A DNA stretch of 64,000 nt from Pseudoselenomonas ruminantium (GTDB lineage: Bacteria > Bacillota > Negativicutes > Selenomonadales > Selenomonadaceae). Position numbers and translations under genes: made by a program. Below, piece by piece: positions 8,384 through 16,068 of this stretch; the stretch's first letter is position 1, and the number at the start of each line of letters is the position of its first letter. The DNA lies in NCBI GenBank assembly GCA_902780915.1, contig CACZHK010000015.1:1-64000 (forward strand). Reading direction: 5' to 3'. The notes beneath the pieces were generated by a model. The model saw nothing but the letters and a program-made list of their open reading frames with translations. It was not told where the DNA came from and ran no database searches.

Positions 8384-9913
8384 TTAGAGAGGAATATTGC
8401 CGTGTTTCTTGGCAGGGCCGGACTCGCGCTTGCTGGCGAGAGCGTTGAGAGCCGTGATGACATAGGGACGGGTCTCGCAGGGCTCGATGACCTGGTCTAC
8501 ATAGCCGCGCTCTGCTGCCACGTACGGAGTAGCGAAGTTCTCCACATACTCGGCAGTCTTGGCTTCCTTGTCCGGATCCTTGCGGAAGATGATGTTGGCT
8601 GCACCGGCAGGGCCCATGACCGCAATCTCGGAAGTCGGCCAAGCCATGACCTGGTCAGCGCCCAGCTCGCGGCAGCACATGGCGATGTAGGAACCGCCGT
8701 ATGCCTTGCGGGTGATGACCGTGACCTTGGGCACCGTAGCCTCGCTGTAAGCGTAGAGCATCTTGGCGCCGTGACGGATGATGCCGTTGTGCTCCTGGTC
8801 CACGCCAGGCAGGAAGCCCGGCACATCTACCAGGTTCACCAGCGGGAGGTTGAAGGCGTCGCAGAAGCGGATGAAGCGTGCTGCCTTATCGGAAGCGTCC
8901 ACATCCAGGCAGCCAGCCATCACATTGGGCTGGTTGGCGATGATGCCTACGCTGCGGCCGTCAAAGCGAGCAAAGCAGGTGATGATATTGGTAGCGAAAT
9001 GCTGATGCACTTCGTAGAATTCGCCGTTGTCCACGATGCCGCGGATGACATCCTTCATGTCGTAAGGAGCATTCGGATTGTCAGGCACTACGCTGTTCAG
9101 CGCCTCATCCTGACGATCCGGGTCATCGCCGGTATCAACAATAGGAGCATCCTCCATGTTGTTGCTGGGCAGGAAGGACAGGAGATAGCGAATCTGCTGG
9201 ATGCAGTCGTCCTCGTTCTCGGCTGCGAAATGAGCCACGCCGCTGCGGCTGTTGTGGGTCATTGCGCCGCCCAGAGCCTCTGCGGTGACTTCCTCAGCGG
9301 TGACGGACTTGATGACCGCCGGGCCGGTGATGAACATCTGGCTGGTGTTCTTCACCATGTAGATGAAGTCCGTGATAGCCGGGCTGTATACAGCGCCGCC
9401 TGCGCAGGGTCCCATGATGACGGAAATCTGGGGGATGACGCCGGAAGCTGCCGTGTTGCGGAAGAAGATGCCGCCGTAGCCGGACAGAGCGTCAACGGCC
9501 TCCTGGATGCGGGCGCCGCCGGAATCGTTGATGCCGATGCAGGGAGCCCCCATCTTCATGGCCAGATCCATGACCTTCCAGATCTTGTGGGCATGCTTCT
9601 CACCAAGGGAGCCGCCCTCTACGGTGAAGTCCTGGGCAAAGGCATAGACCAGACGCCCGTCCACCGTACCGTAGCCGGTGACAACACCCTCGCCCGGCAG
9701 GTCCTTCTTGTCCTGGCCGAAGTTGGTGCAGCGATGCTTCATGAACATATCCAGCTCTACGAAAGAACCTTCATCGAAAAGCTTCTCGATGCGCTCACGG
9801 GCAGTATACTTGCCCTTGGCATGCTGCTTCTCAATGCGGGAGGCGCCGCCCCCCTGCATGATATGTTCTTTCTTGGCTTTCATCAAATCAATTTTCTCTT
9901 GAACTGTAGCCAT
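8384..9913 (-). CDS. mmdA: methylmalonyl-CoA decarboxylase/carboxyltransferase alpha subunit
   Basis: A 509-aa carboxyltransferase of the acetyl/propionyl-CoA carboxylase beta family with two crotonase-like halves. Acyl-CoA site glycines appear in GGSLGEKHAHK and PCAGGAVYSP (N-half), and the biotin-side oxyanion hole in AYGGSYIAMCCRELGAD (C-half). It transfers the carboxyl group of (S)-methylmalonyl-CoA to biotin on MmdC, releasing propionyl-CoA. AGGAGGG sits 6 nt before the ATG. It has its own candidate promoter (9947-9974) preceded by a perfect inverted repeat, and is followed by mmdE and mmdC. Length is normal for MmdA and for the Propionibacterium 12S transcarboxylase subunit, which cannot be told apart by sequence alone. 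Confidence 0.93.
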   Translation of the reverse strand: MATVQEKIDLMKAKKEHIMQGGGASRIEKQHAKGKYTARERIEKLFDEGSFVELDMFMKHRCTNFGQDKKDLPGEGVVTGYGTVDGRLVYAFAQDFTVEGGSLGEKHAHKIWKVMDLAMKMGAPCIGINDSGGARIQEAVDALSGYGGIFFRNTAASGVIPQISVIMGPCAGGAVYSPAITDFIYMVKNTSQMFITGPAVIKSVTAEEVTAEALGGAMTHNSRSGVAHFAAENEDDCIQQIRYLLSFLPSNNMEDAPIVDTGDDPDRQDEALNSVVPDNPNAPYDMKDVIRGIVDNGEFYEVHQHFATNIITCFARFDGRSVGIIANQPNVMAGCLDVDASDKAARFIRFCDAFNLPLVNLVDVPGFLPGVDQEHNGIIRHGAKMLYAYSEATVPKVTVITRKAYGGSYIAMCCRELGADQVMAWPTSEIAVMGPAGAANIIFRKDPDKEAKTAEYVENFATPYVAAERGYVDQVIEPCETRPYVITALNALASKRESGPAKKHGNIPL

Positions 9914-9946
9914 TATATCCCTCCTAGAGAATATGGTGCTTACTAT

Positions 9947-9974
9947 ATTTTACTATGAAACCCCAAGAAATCAA
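9947..9974 (-). promoter_or_regulatory. candidate sigma-A promoter for mmdA-mmdE-mmdC
   Basis: On the minus strand TTGATT and TAAAAT are separated by 16 bp, about 34 nt before the mmdA start. This would allow the carboxyltransferase genes to be expressed independently of the upstream mutase genes. Confidence 0.5.
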
Positions 9975-10017
9975 GTCCACAGGACGCAGATTGATTGGTG
10001 GATTTCATGTAAGGGCG

Positions 10018-10041
10018 AGTGGACACCACCAGGTGTCCACT
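10018..10041. repeat. perfect 10-bp inverted repeat upstream of mmdA
   Basis: AGTGGACACC and GGTGTCCACT flank a 4-nt loop in the 219-bp gap between mce and mmdA. Neither side carries a T-run, so it is not a classic terminator. It lies about 45 bp upstream of the candidate mmdA -35, where it could be an operator, an mRNA processing site or a 3'-end stabiliser for the mce transcript. Confidence 0.6.
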
Positions 10042-10132
10042 AAGCTTGCACCATTTAGGGCAAAATTGCAAGCAAATTTATGACTAGGTATCAAATAAGC
10101 CAGGCTTAAGAAGCCATAGGCCTCATAAATCA

Positions 10133-10546
10133 TCAGTCATGCTGGCAGAGTTCCAAGAGAATGCCGGAGGATTTCGGATGGACGAAGGCAATCATAGCGC
10201 CGCCAGCACCCTTGCGGGGCTTCTCGTCTATGAGGCGCACGCCCTTCTCCTTGAGGTCAGCCAGGGCCTGCTCAAGGTTGTCCACGCGGATAGCCACATG
10301 CTGGATGCCGCAGCGGCCGCCGTTCTTCTCAAGGTACTTGGCAATGGGGCTGTCCTCGGAGGTAGCTTCCAGGAGCTCGAACTCAGCACCGTTGGGAGTG
10401 GGGAAGAAACCGGTGGTGACCTTCTGCTCCTCCACAGTCTCATCCTTGGTATGGGGCAGGCCCAGGATATCGCTCCAGAAAGTGCCGGCCTCAGCCAGGT
10501 TCGGAACAGCAACACCAATATGATCTACGCCAAGAATCTTAAACAT
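10133..10546 (-). CDS. mce: methylmalonyl-CoA epimerase
   Basis: A 137-aa vicinal-oxygen-chelate protein with two beta-alpha-beta-beta-beta repeats. It interconverts (2R)- and (2S)-methylmalonyl-CoA so that mutase product can be used by MmdA. The metal ligands seem present: His9 in VDHIGVAV, a His in QHVAIRV, and Glu in the C-terminal LLELCQ. The start at 10546 is set by AGGAGG 6 nt upstream; an extension to a TTG at 10615 would run into the meaB end and lacks a site. It sits 34 nt after meaB in the propionate operon. Confidence 0.93.
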   Translation of the reverse strand: MFKILGVDHIGVAVPNLAEAGTFWSDILGLPHTKDETVEEQKVTTGFFPTPNGAEFELLEATSEDSPIAKYLEKNGGRCGIQHVAIRVDNLEQALADLKEKGVRLIDEKPRKGAGGAMIAFVHPKSSGILLELCQHD

Positions 10547-10580
10547 GATAATCCTCCTAACTAAAACACAACTTGATATA

Positions 10581-11513
10581 TCACTTGAGCATTTCGCCCA
10601 TGAGATCGGAAACAAGGCTGTAAGGGTCAGTCTCCCTCTTCTTCAGGCTTTCCACGAAGCCATCCATGCGGCCTTCCGTCTTTTCCTTGATGCGCTTCTC
10701 GATGCCTGCGCTCAGGATATCCAGCAGCTCATCCTTGGCACGCTTAGTGCGGCGGCGGTTCAGCTCTCCGTTGCCCTCGATGTAGCTCCGGTGCTTCTCC
10801 ACATCCGCCAGCAAGAGGTCAATGCCCTCGCCACGGCTGGCCACCACCTTGGAAATGGGAGGACGCCAGTCCGTCATAAGACTGTCCAGGTCAAGCATCA
10901 TATTGATTTCTTTGACCAATTTATCCGCCCCGTCCAAATCGGACTTGTTGACAGTAAAGAGGTCGCCGATTTCCAGAATGCCCGCCTTGATGGCCTGGAT
11001 ATCATCACCCATGCCGGGGATGAGCACCACCACAGTGGTGTCCGCCGCTTTCACGATGTCCACCTCGGACTGGCCCACGCCCACGGTCTCCACGATGATG
11101 ATGTCCTTGCCAAAGGCATCCAGAGCCTTCACGGCATCAGCCGTCTTGTGGGAAAGTCCCCCCAGGCTCCCGCGAGTGCCCATGCTGCGTATGAAAACCC
11201 CTTCGTCAAGGGTCAGGGAATTCATGCGGATGCGGTCACCCAGGATAGCGCCCCCCGTAAAGGGGCTGGTGGGGTCCACGGCGATGATGCCCACGGTCTT
11301 GCCCTGGTCACGGTAAGCCTTGGCCACCTTCTCTGTCATGGTGCTCTTGCCGGCTCCCGGAGGGCCGGTGATGCCCAGGACATAGGCATGGCCGGTATGG
11401 GGATAAAGCTGCCGCATGATATCGGTGGCTTCCTCATACTCGTTCTCTATAGCTGTGATGGCCTTGGAAAGAGCCAGGCGGTTCCCCGCCAGAAGTTCCT
11501 TTGCTATGTCCAA
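10581..11513 (-). CDS. meaB: methylmalonyl-CoA mutase-associated GTPase MeaB (ArgK family)
   Basis: G3E-family GTPase of about 310 aa. P-loop GPPGAGKST, a VDPTSPF switch, ETVGVGQSE and the NKSD guanine-specificity motif are all present. MeaB gates cobalamin loading and protects the mutase from inactivation. Start: the GTG at 11522 overlaps the Shine-Dalgarno itself, whereas a TTG three codons later (11511-11513) has GGAGG 7 nt upstream, so I chose TTG. It follows the B12-binding subunit, separated by a long hairpin (11539-11576) that could tune its lower expression. Family lengths of 310-330 aa agree. Confidence 0.92.
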   Translation of the reverse strand: MDIAKELLAGNRLALSKAITAIENEYEEATDIMRQLYPHTGHAYVLGITGPPGAGKSTMTEKVAKAYRDQGKTVGIIAVDPTSPFTGGAILGDRIRMNSLTLDEGVFIRSMGTRGSLGGLSHKTADAVKALDAFGKDIIIVETVGVGQSEVDIVKAADTTVVVLIPGMGDDIQAIKAGILEIGDLFTVNKSDLDGADKLVKEINMMLDLDSLMTDWRPPISKVVASRGEGIDLLLADVEKHRSYIEGNGELNRRRTKRAKDELLDILSAGIEKRIKEKTEGRMDGFVESLKKRETDPYSLVSDLMGEMLK

Positions 11514-11538
11514 ACCATGCACCTCCTTCTAACATAAA

Positions 11539-11576
11539 GAGGGATGACGGCAGCAGTGCTGCTGCTGTCATCCCTC
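11539..11576 (-). repeat. long intercistronic hairpin between mcmA2 and meaB
   Basis: GAGGGATGAC...GTCATCCCTC form an almost perfect stem of about 15-17 bp with a short GC-rich loop and one G-U pair. On the minus strand the T-run after it is poor (CTTTATG), so full termination is unlikely. It lies between the mutase small subunit and meaB and may cause partial termination or protect the upstream mRNA. Confidence 0.65.
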
Positions 11577-11594
11577 GCATGCTATCTCAGCTTC

Positions 11595-11990
11595 TTACAG
11601 CTTCACATTGTTCTTGATGAACTCCACCACATCGGCAGTGTTGGTGCCGGGGGTGAACACTTCTGCTACGCCGGCTTCCTTGAGAGCGGGAATGTCGCCC
11701 TCGGGAATGACGCCGCCGCCGATGATGAGGGCATCAGTGAGGCCCTTCCCGCGCACCAGCTCCACTACCTTCGGGAAGAGATGCGGATGGGCGCCGGACA
11801 GGATGCTCATGGCCACTACGTTGACATCCTCCTGGAGAGCTGCCTCAGCAATCTGCTCCGGGGTCTGCCTGAGGCCAGTGTAGATAACTTCAAAACCAGC
11901 ATCACGCAGGGCGCGGGCGATAACCTTTGCACCGCGGTCATGGCCGTCAAGGCCCGGCTTTGCAACTAATACTCTGATCTTCTTTTCCAT
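11595..11990 (-). CDS. mcmA2: methylmalonyl-CoA mutase, B12-binding small subunit
   Basis: A 131-aa cobalamin-binding Rossmann domain. LDGHDRG (Asp15, His17, Gly20) is the DxHxxG motif whose His replaces the dimethylbenzimidazole ligand. MSILSGAH and IIGGGVIP provide the remaining B12-tail contacts. In many bacteria this domain is fused to the C-terminus of the mutase; here, as in archaea, it is a separate subunit directly after the catalytic gene. The mutase reaction is succinyl-CoA to (R)-methylmalonyl-CoA. Confidence 0.95.
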   Translation of the reverse strand: MEKKIRVLVAKPGLDGHDRGAKVIARALRDAGFEVIYTGLRQTPEQIAEAALQEDVNVVAMSILSGAHPHLFPKVVELVRGKGLTDALIIGGGVIPEGDIPALKEAGVAEVFTPGTNTADVVEFIKNNVKL

Positions 11991-12008
11991 CTCAATTACC
12001 TCCGTATC

Positions 12009-13655
12009 TTACAGGCTGATATGTGCTTCGTACTCGCCGAAGACTTCGCGCATCACATTGCAGATTTCGCCGAGAGTTGCGTAAGTCTTGACAGCAGCCA
12101 GGATATGAGGCATGAGGTTCTCATTCTCGTCCTGGCAGGCCTTCTTCAGGTCGGCAAGAGCTGCCTTGACGGCCTCGTTGTCACGCTTGGCCTTCATGTC
12201 ATGGAGCTTCTTGACCTGCTTCTCGCCTACGGAAGCATCTACCCGCAGGAGGTTCTTGGGAGGCTCTTCCTCGATCTGGAACTTGTTCACGCCTACGATG
12301 GTGCGGGCACCGGACTCAACATCCATCTGCCACTTGTAAGCGCTGTCCTGGATTTCCTTCTGGATGTAGCCCTTCTCGATAGCTGCCACAGCGCCGCCCA
12401 TGTCGTCGATCTTCTGGATGTACTCCATGGCTTCCTTCTCGATGCGGTCAGTCATGGCCTCTACATAGTAGGAGCCGGCCAGCGGGTCGATGACATCGGC
12501 AAGGCCACTCTCATAAGCTACGATCTGCTGGGTGCGCAGGGCGATCATGACGGACTCTTCCGTGGGCAGAGCCAGAGCCTCATCACGGGAGTTGGTGTGG
12601 AGGGACTGGGTGCCGCCCATGACGGCAGCTGCCGTCTGGAGAGCCACGCGGATGATGTTGTTGTTAGGCTGCTGAGCAGTCAGCATGGAGCCTGCAGTCT
12701 GAGTATGGAAACGGAGCATCATAGACTTGGGGCTCTTAGCGTGGAAACGCTCCTTCATGATCTTGGCCCAGATGCGGCGGGAAGCGCGGAATTTGGCCAC
12801 TTCCTCCAGCACATTGTTGTGGGCATTCCAGAAGAAGGACAGACGGCCTGCGAAAGCATCAACATCCAGGCCGGCCTTGATGGCTGCCTCGACATAGGCG
12901 ATGCCGTCTGCGATAGTGAAAGCGATTTCCTGGGAAGCAGTGGAACCTGCTTCACGGATATGGTAACCGGAGATGGAAATGGTGTTCCACTTCGGCACAT
13001 TCTGAGAGCAATACTCAAAGATGTTGGTGATCAGGCGCATGGACGGACGCGGCGGGAAGATGTAAGTGCCGCGGGCTGCATACTCCTTCAGGATATCATT
13101 CTGGATGGTACCCTTGAGCTGATCCGGAGCAACCCCCTGCTTCTCTGCCACAGCAATGTACATAGCCAGCAGCACGGAGGCAGGAGCATTGATGGTCATG
13201 GAGGTGGAAACCTTGCCCAGGTCGATCTGGTCAAAGAGCACTTCCATGTCGGCCAGAGAGTCGATGGCCACGCCTACCTTGCCGACTTCGCCCTCGGAGA
13301 TGGGGTCATCGGAATCGTAACCGATCTGAGTGGGCAGGTCGAAGGCGCAGGACAGGCCCGTAGCGCCGGACTCGATCAGATAGCGATAGCGCTTGTTGGA
13401 CTCCTCAGCAGTGGAGAAGCCTGCATACATGCGCATGGTCCAGAAACGGCCACGGTACATGGTGGGCTGCACGCCGCGGGTGTAGGGATAGACACCAGGG
13501 AAGCTGATTTCCTCTGCATAGTCATCGCCCTTGATGTCAAGGGGAGTGTAGAGGCGCTGCTCCGGCAGATGGTCACGCTCGGGGAAACGGGCAATGGCCT
13601 TCTCGACACTCGCTTTGTACTTGGCGAGCTCTTCCTGGATCTTTTCGTTGCTCAT
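12009..13655 (-). CDS. mcmA1: methylmalonyl-CoA mutase, large catalytic subunit
   Basis: A 548-aa TIM-barrel acyl-CoA mutase without a B12 domain. Compared with the Propionibacterium shermanii enzyme, its Tyr89 corresponds to the Tyr in RMYAGF (residue 77) and its Arg207 to the Arg in AARGTYIF (residue 195). Isobutyryl-CoA mutases have Phe and Gln at these places, so the substrate is probably methylmalonyl-CoA. The His in [11 protein letters not shown] is also conserved. The equivalent of Tyr75 is Gln63 (RGVQPTMY). GGAGG precedes the ATG by 8 nt. The 18-nt gap to the small-subunit gene and the CoA-transferase upstream fit a succinate-to-propionate operon. Confidence 0.93.
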   Translation of the reverse strand: MSNEKIQEELAKYKASVEKAIARFPERDHLPEQRLYTPLDIKGDDYAEEISFPGVYPYTRGVQPTMYRGRFWTMRMYAGFSTAEESNKRYRYLIESGATGLSCAFDLPTQIGYDSDDPISEGEVGKVGVAIDSLADMEVLFDQIDLGKVSTSMTINAPASVLLAMYIAVAEKQGVAPDQLKGTIQNDILKEYAARGTYIFPPRPSMRLITNIFEYCSQNVPKWNTISISGYHIREAGSTASQEIAFTIADGIAYVEAAIKAGLDVDAFAGRLSFFWNAHNNVLEEVAKFRASRRIWAKIMKERFHAKSPKSMMLRFHTQTAGSMLTAQQPNNNIIRVALQTAAAVMGGTQSLHTNSRDEALALPTEESVMIALRTQQIVAYESGLADVIDPLAGSYYVEAMTDRIEKEAMEYIQKIDDMGGAVAAIEKGYIQKEIQDSAYKWQMDVESGARTIVGVNKFQIEEEPPKNLLRVDASVGEKQVKKLHDMKAKRDNEAVKAALADLKKACQDENENLMPHILAAVKTYATLGEICNVMREVFGEYEAHISL

Positions 13656-13740
13656 AGTGAATCCTCCCTATTAAGTTTCATTCAGTAGTTCTGGCTGCTA
13701 TGATTGCCAGCCTATATGTAAATTTCCGGGGTATCCTCAA

Positions 13741-15240
13741 TCACTTCATGCAGCCCGTCTCGAGGAACTTTTCATGGAAGGAAAGAGCTTCCTCAAGGAT
13801 ATGGGGCGTATGTGCATGATGGCACTTCTCCGTGGCTCTGTTGTAGTAGTCCAGGAGAATCGGGCGATAGTCCGGATGTGCGCAGTTGTTGATGATTTCC
13901 AAAGCCCTCTCGCGGGGAGCCTTGCCGCGCAGGTCTGCAATGCCCTGCTCGGTGATGATGATGTCCACGTCATGCTCCGTATGATCAATATGGGAGCACA
14001 TGGGCACCACAGAAGAAATCTTGCCATCCTTAGCCACAGACGGGGTGTAGAAGATAGTGAGATAGGCGTTGCGGGCAAAGTCGCCGCTGCCGCCGATGCC
14101 GTTCATCATCTTGGTGCCCGTGATGTGGGTGGAGTTCACATTGCCGTAGATATCCACCTCGATGGCGGTATTCATGGCAATGACACCTAAGCGATGCACC
14201 ACCTCGGGAGAGTTGGAAATCTCCTCGGGACGGAGCAGGAGATATTTCTTGTACTTGGCCACATCCTTGTAGAAGCGGGCCATGCCCTCCGGGGAGGGAG
14301 AGAAAGCTGTGCCGGAAGCAAAGTTCAGCTTGCCTGCGTCGATGAGATCCAGCATGCCGTCCTGGATAACCTCGGTGTAAACCGTCAGGTCCTTCAGGTC
14401 GGAATCCACGAAACCTGCAATGACGGCGTTCGCCACATTGCCCACGCCGCTCTGGAGAGGCAGGAGGTTTTCCGGCATGCGGCCTGCAGCGATCTCCTTC
14501 TTGAGGAAGTCCAGGGTGAAAGCGCTCATCTTCTTGGAATTCTCATCAATGGGAGACAGCGGGCGGGTATGGTCTGCAATGTCGCAAGGGACAATGTAGA
14601 GAATCTTGTCCGGGGTGCAGGGGATATAATTGGTACCCACCCTGTCATCTGCCTTAACTATGGGAATTGGCAGACGATTTGGAGGATCAAGGGGCACATA
14701 CACATCATGCATGCCCTCCAGCTCCAGCGGCTGGGTGGTGTTGATTTCCACGATGACCTTGTCAGCGCTCTGCACATAGGAAGCAGCGTTGCCCAGGGAG
14801 GTGGTGGGGATGAGATTGCCCTCTTCAGTGATGGCGCAAGCCTCCACCAAAGCCACATCAACTTTGCCAAGATAGCCGCAACGGCTCAGCTGGGCACTTT
14901 CGGAAAGATGAAGGTCGAGGTAATCCACCGAGCCATCATTGATTTCCTTCCTCAGCATGGTGTCCGTCTGATAAGGCAGACGCATCTTGATGCCGTGTAC
15001 CTGAGCCAGCACATCATCAAGCTCCGGGCCGGTAGAAGCGCCAGTCCAGATGTTCACAGTGAACGGATCCTTCTTCATGCGCTCTGCCAGGGCCATGGGC
15101 ACTGCCTTGGGATATGCCGAAGCAGTGAAGCCGCTGCATGCCACATTCATGCCCGGCTTGAAGAATGCGGCGGCCTCCTCAGCCGTGACAATCTTCTCCT
15201 GCAGGGCCTTGTTGCGTACACGATCGAGAATATCAATCAT
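13741..15240 (-). CDS. succinate/propionate CoA-transferase (acetyl-CoA hydrolase/transferase family)
   Basis: A 499-aa class I CoA-transferase of the Cat1/AarC/YgfH type. The likely catalytic Glu is in YTEVIQDGM (about residue 286), and the CoA-binding glycine loop is NGIGGSGDF (about 380). It probably moves CoA from propionyl-CoA (or acetyl-CoA) to succinate, closing the succinyl-CoA/methylmalonyl-CoA/propionyl-CoA cycle without ATP. The start at 15240 has GGGGAGG 7 nt upstream; the nine-residue longer form does not. It is the first gene of the propionate operon, 60 nt after a near-consensus promoter. The exact acyl donor cannot be told from sequence. Confidence 0.9.
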   Translation of the reverse strand: MIDILDRVRNKALQEKIVTAEEAAAFFKPGMNVACSGFTASAYPKAVPMALAERMKKDPFTVNIWTGASTGPELDDVLAQVHGIKMRLPYQTDTMLRKEINDGSVDYLDLHLSESAQLSRCGYLGKVDVALVEACAITEEGNLIPTTSLGNAASYVQSADKVIVEINTTQPLELEGMHDVYVPLDPPNRLPIPIVKADDRVGTNYIPCTPDKILYIVPCDIADHTRPLSPIDENSKKMSAFTLDFLKKEIAAGRMPENLLPLQSGVGNVANAVIAGFVDSDLKDLTVYTEVIQDGMLDLIDAGKLNFASGTAFSPSPEGMARFYKDVAKYKKYLLLRPEEISNSPEVVHRLGVIAMNTAIEVDIYGNVNSTHITGTKMMNGIGGSGDFARNAYLTIFYTPSVAKDGKISSVVPMCSHIDHTEHDVDIIITEQGIADLRGKAPRERALEIINNCAHPDYRPILLDYYNRATEKCHHAHTPHILEEALSFHEKFLETGCMK

Positions 15241-15283
15241 TGAAAATCCTCCCCTTAAAGATGACATGATAACAACAAGTTAT

Positions 15284-15303
15284 AATCATAATGAATCATA
15301 ATT
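15284..15303. repeat. 10-bp tandem repeat beside the propionate-operon -10
   Basis: AATCATAATG (15284-15293) is followed directly by AATCATAATT (15294-15303), spanning the expected start of transcription and touching the -10 hexamer. It could be a regulator site, or AT-rich chance. Confidence 0.4.
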
Positions 15304-15329
15304 ATAGGTTATCATACCACCTAATACAA
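15301..15329 (-). promoter_or_regulatory. sigma-A promoter of the propionate operon
   Basis: TTGTAT and a perfect TATAAT are spaced by 17 bp on the minus strand, giving a leader of about 55 nt before the CoA-transferase. This is the strongest-looking promoter in the window and suits a central fermentation pathway. Confidence 0.75.
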
Positions 15330-15356
15330 ATTATGCTCCAATACTTATGGTAGCAC

Positions 15357-15392
15357 GAAAAAAAAACGCCGTCAAGCCTTGACTTGACGGCA
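15357..15392 (-). terminator. rho-independent terminator after rex
   Basis: GCCGTCAAG and CTTGACGGC form a 9-bp perfect stem with a 6-nt loop, followed on the minus strand by a run of nine T. It lies about 20 nt past the rex stop and separates rex from the propionate operon. Confidence 0.9.
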
Positions 15393-15414
15393 CTGAGGGA
15401 TTTTGTGACTTTCT

Positions 15415-16068
15415 TCACGTTGATAATTTTGAACGTGTGAGATAGTAGGACAAACTGCTCAGACCAATGGACAGATCCTCATTGACGATGGGCAGTCCCT
15501 CGGGCACGTGCATTTTGATGGGGGCGAAGTTCCAGATGCCCTGGATGCCCGCCTCCACCAGCTCGTCTGCAACCCCTTGGGCAAAAGCTGCCGGCACGGC
15601 GATGATGCCGATCTGGATATTGCGCTCCTTCACGATGCGCTTGAGGTTCTTGCTGTCCTCCACCTTCACATGGTTCACCACTGTGCCGATGACATGGGGG
15701 TCCTGGTCGAAGAGAGCCACCAGATTGAAGCCCAGGGCCACGAAATTCTGGTAGTTGGCCAGAGCCACTCCCAAGTGGCCGATGCCCACCACCGCAATGT
15801 TCAGATGATGGTCAAGGCCCAGGATATGGCCCACATTGCGCTTCAATTCGTTGACATAGTAACCTACGCCCTTCTTGCCGAACTGGCCGAAGGAAGCCAG
15901 ATCTTTGCGGATCTGCTCCGGGGTGATGCCCAGGCGCCTGCCCAGTTCGTCAGAAGAAATGATATCCAGCCCCTCATCCTGCACCAGCCGCAGCGTGCGG
16001 AAGTACAGGGGCAGCCTGTCGATGGTGGCCCGGGAGATACCGGGCACCTTAGTCTTTTCCTTCTTCAC
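15415..16068 (-). CDS. rex: redox-sensing transcriptional repressor Rex
   Basis: A 217-aa Rex protein. The N-terminal winged helix (about residues 10-80; ISRATIDRLPLYFRTL, then SFGQFGKKGVGYYV) binds DNA. The Rossmann domain begins with VVGIGHLG (residues 94-100), which binds NADH/NAD+. A rise in NADH releases Rex from fermentation promoters. The gene overlaps the end of the O-antigen-ligase-like gene by 20 nt. It lies directly upstream of the propionate operon, an NADH-linked pathway, so regulation of that operon is plausible. I could not find a clear Rex palindrome in the 15268-15414 gap. Confidence 0.95.
   Translation of the reverse strand: MKKEKTKVPGISRATIDRLPLYFRTLRLVQDEGLDIISSDELGRRLGITPEQIRKDLASFGQFGKKGVGYYVNELKRNVGHILGLDHHLNIAVVGIGHLGVALANYQNFVALGFNLVALFDQDPHVIGTVVNHVKVEDSKNLKRIVKERNIQIGIIAVPAAFAQGVADELVEAGIQGIWNFAPIKMHVPEGLPIVNEDLSIGLSSLSYYLTRSKLST

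Noticed and set aside
8142-8642. 166-codon minus-strand frame across the mmdA end
   Set aside because: Arg/Ser/Gln-rich shadow overlapping mmdA and the real 46-aa mmdE-like gene, which has the ribosome site.
8402-9958. 518-codon plus-strand open frame
   Set aside because: Antisense of mmdA; no domain recognised and mmdA itself is certain.
12009-13655. Isobutyryl-CoA mutase instead of methylmalonyl-CoA mutase
   Set aside because: The Tyr and Arg that recognise the methylmalonyl carboxylate are in place (Tyr77, Arg195), and the operon context is propionate formation.
12021-13688. 555-codon plus-strand open frame
   Set aside because: Antisense of the mutase large subunit.
13656-15414. Cobalamin riboswitch near the B12 mutase genes
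   Set aside because: No B12-box or the needed multi-stem leader in the short gaps.
15268-15414. Rex operator before the propionate operon
   Set aside because: No TTGTGAAA/TTTCACAA or TTGTTAA/TTAACAA-type palindrome was found.
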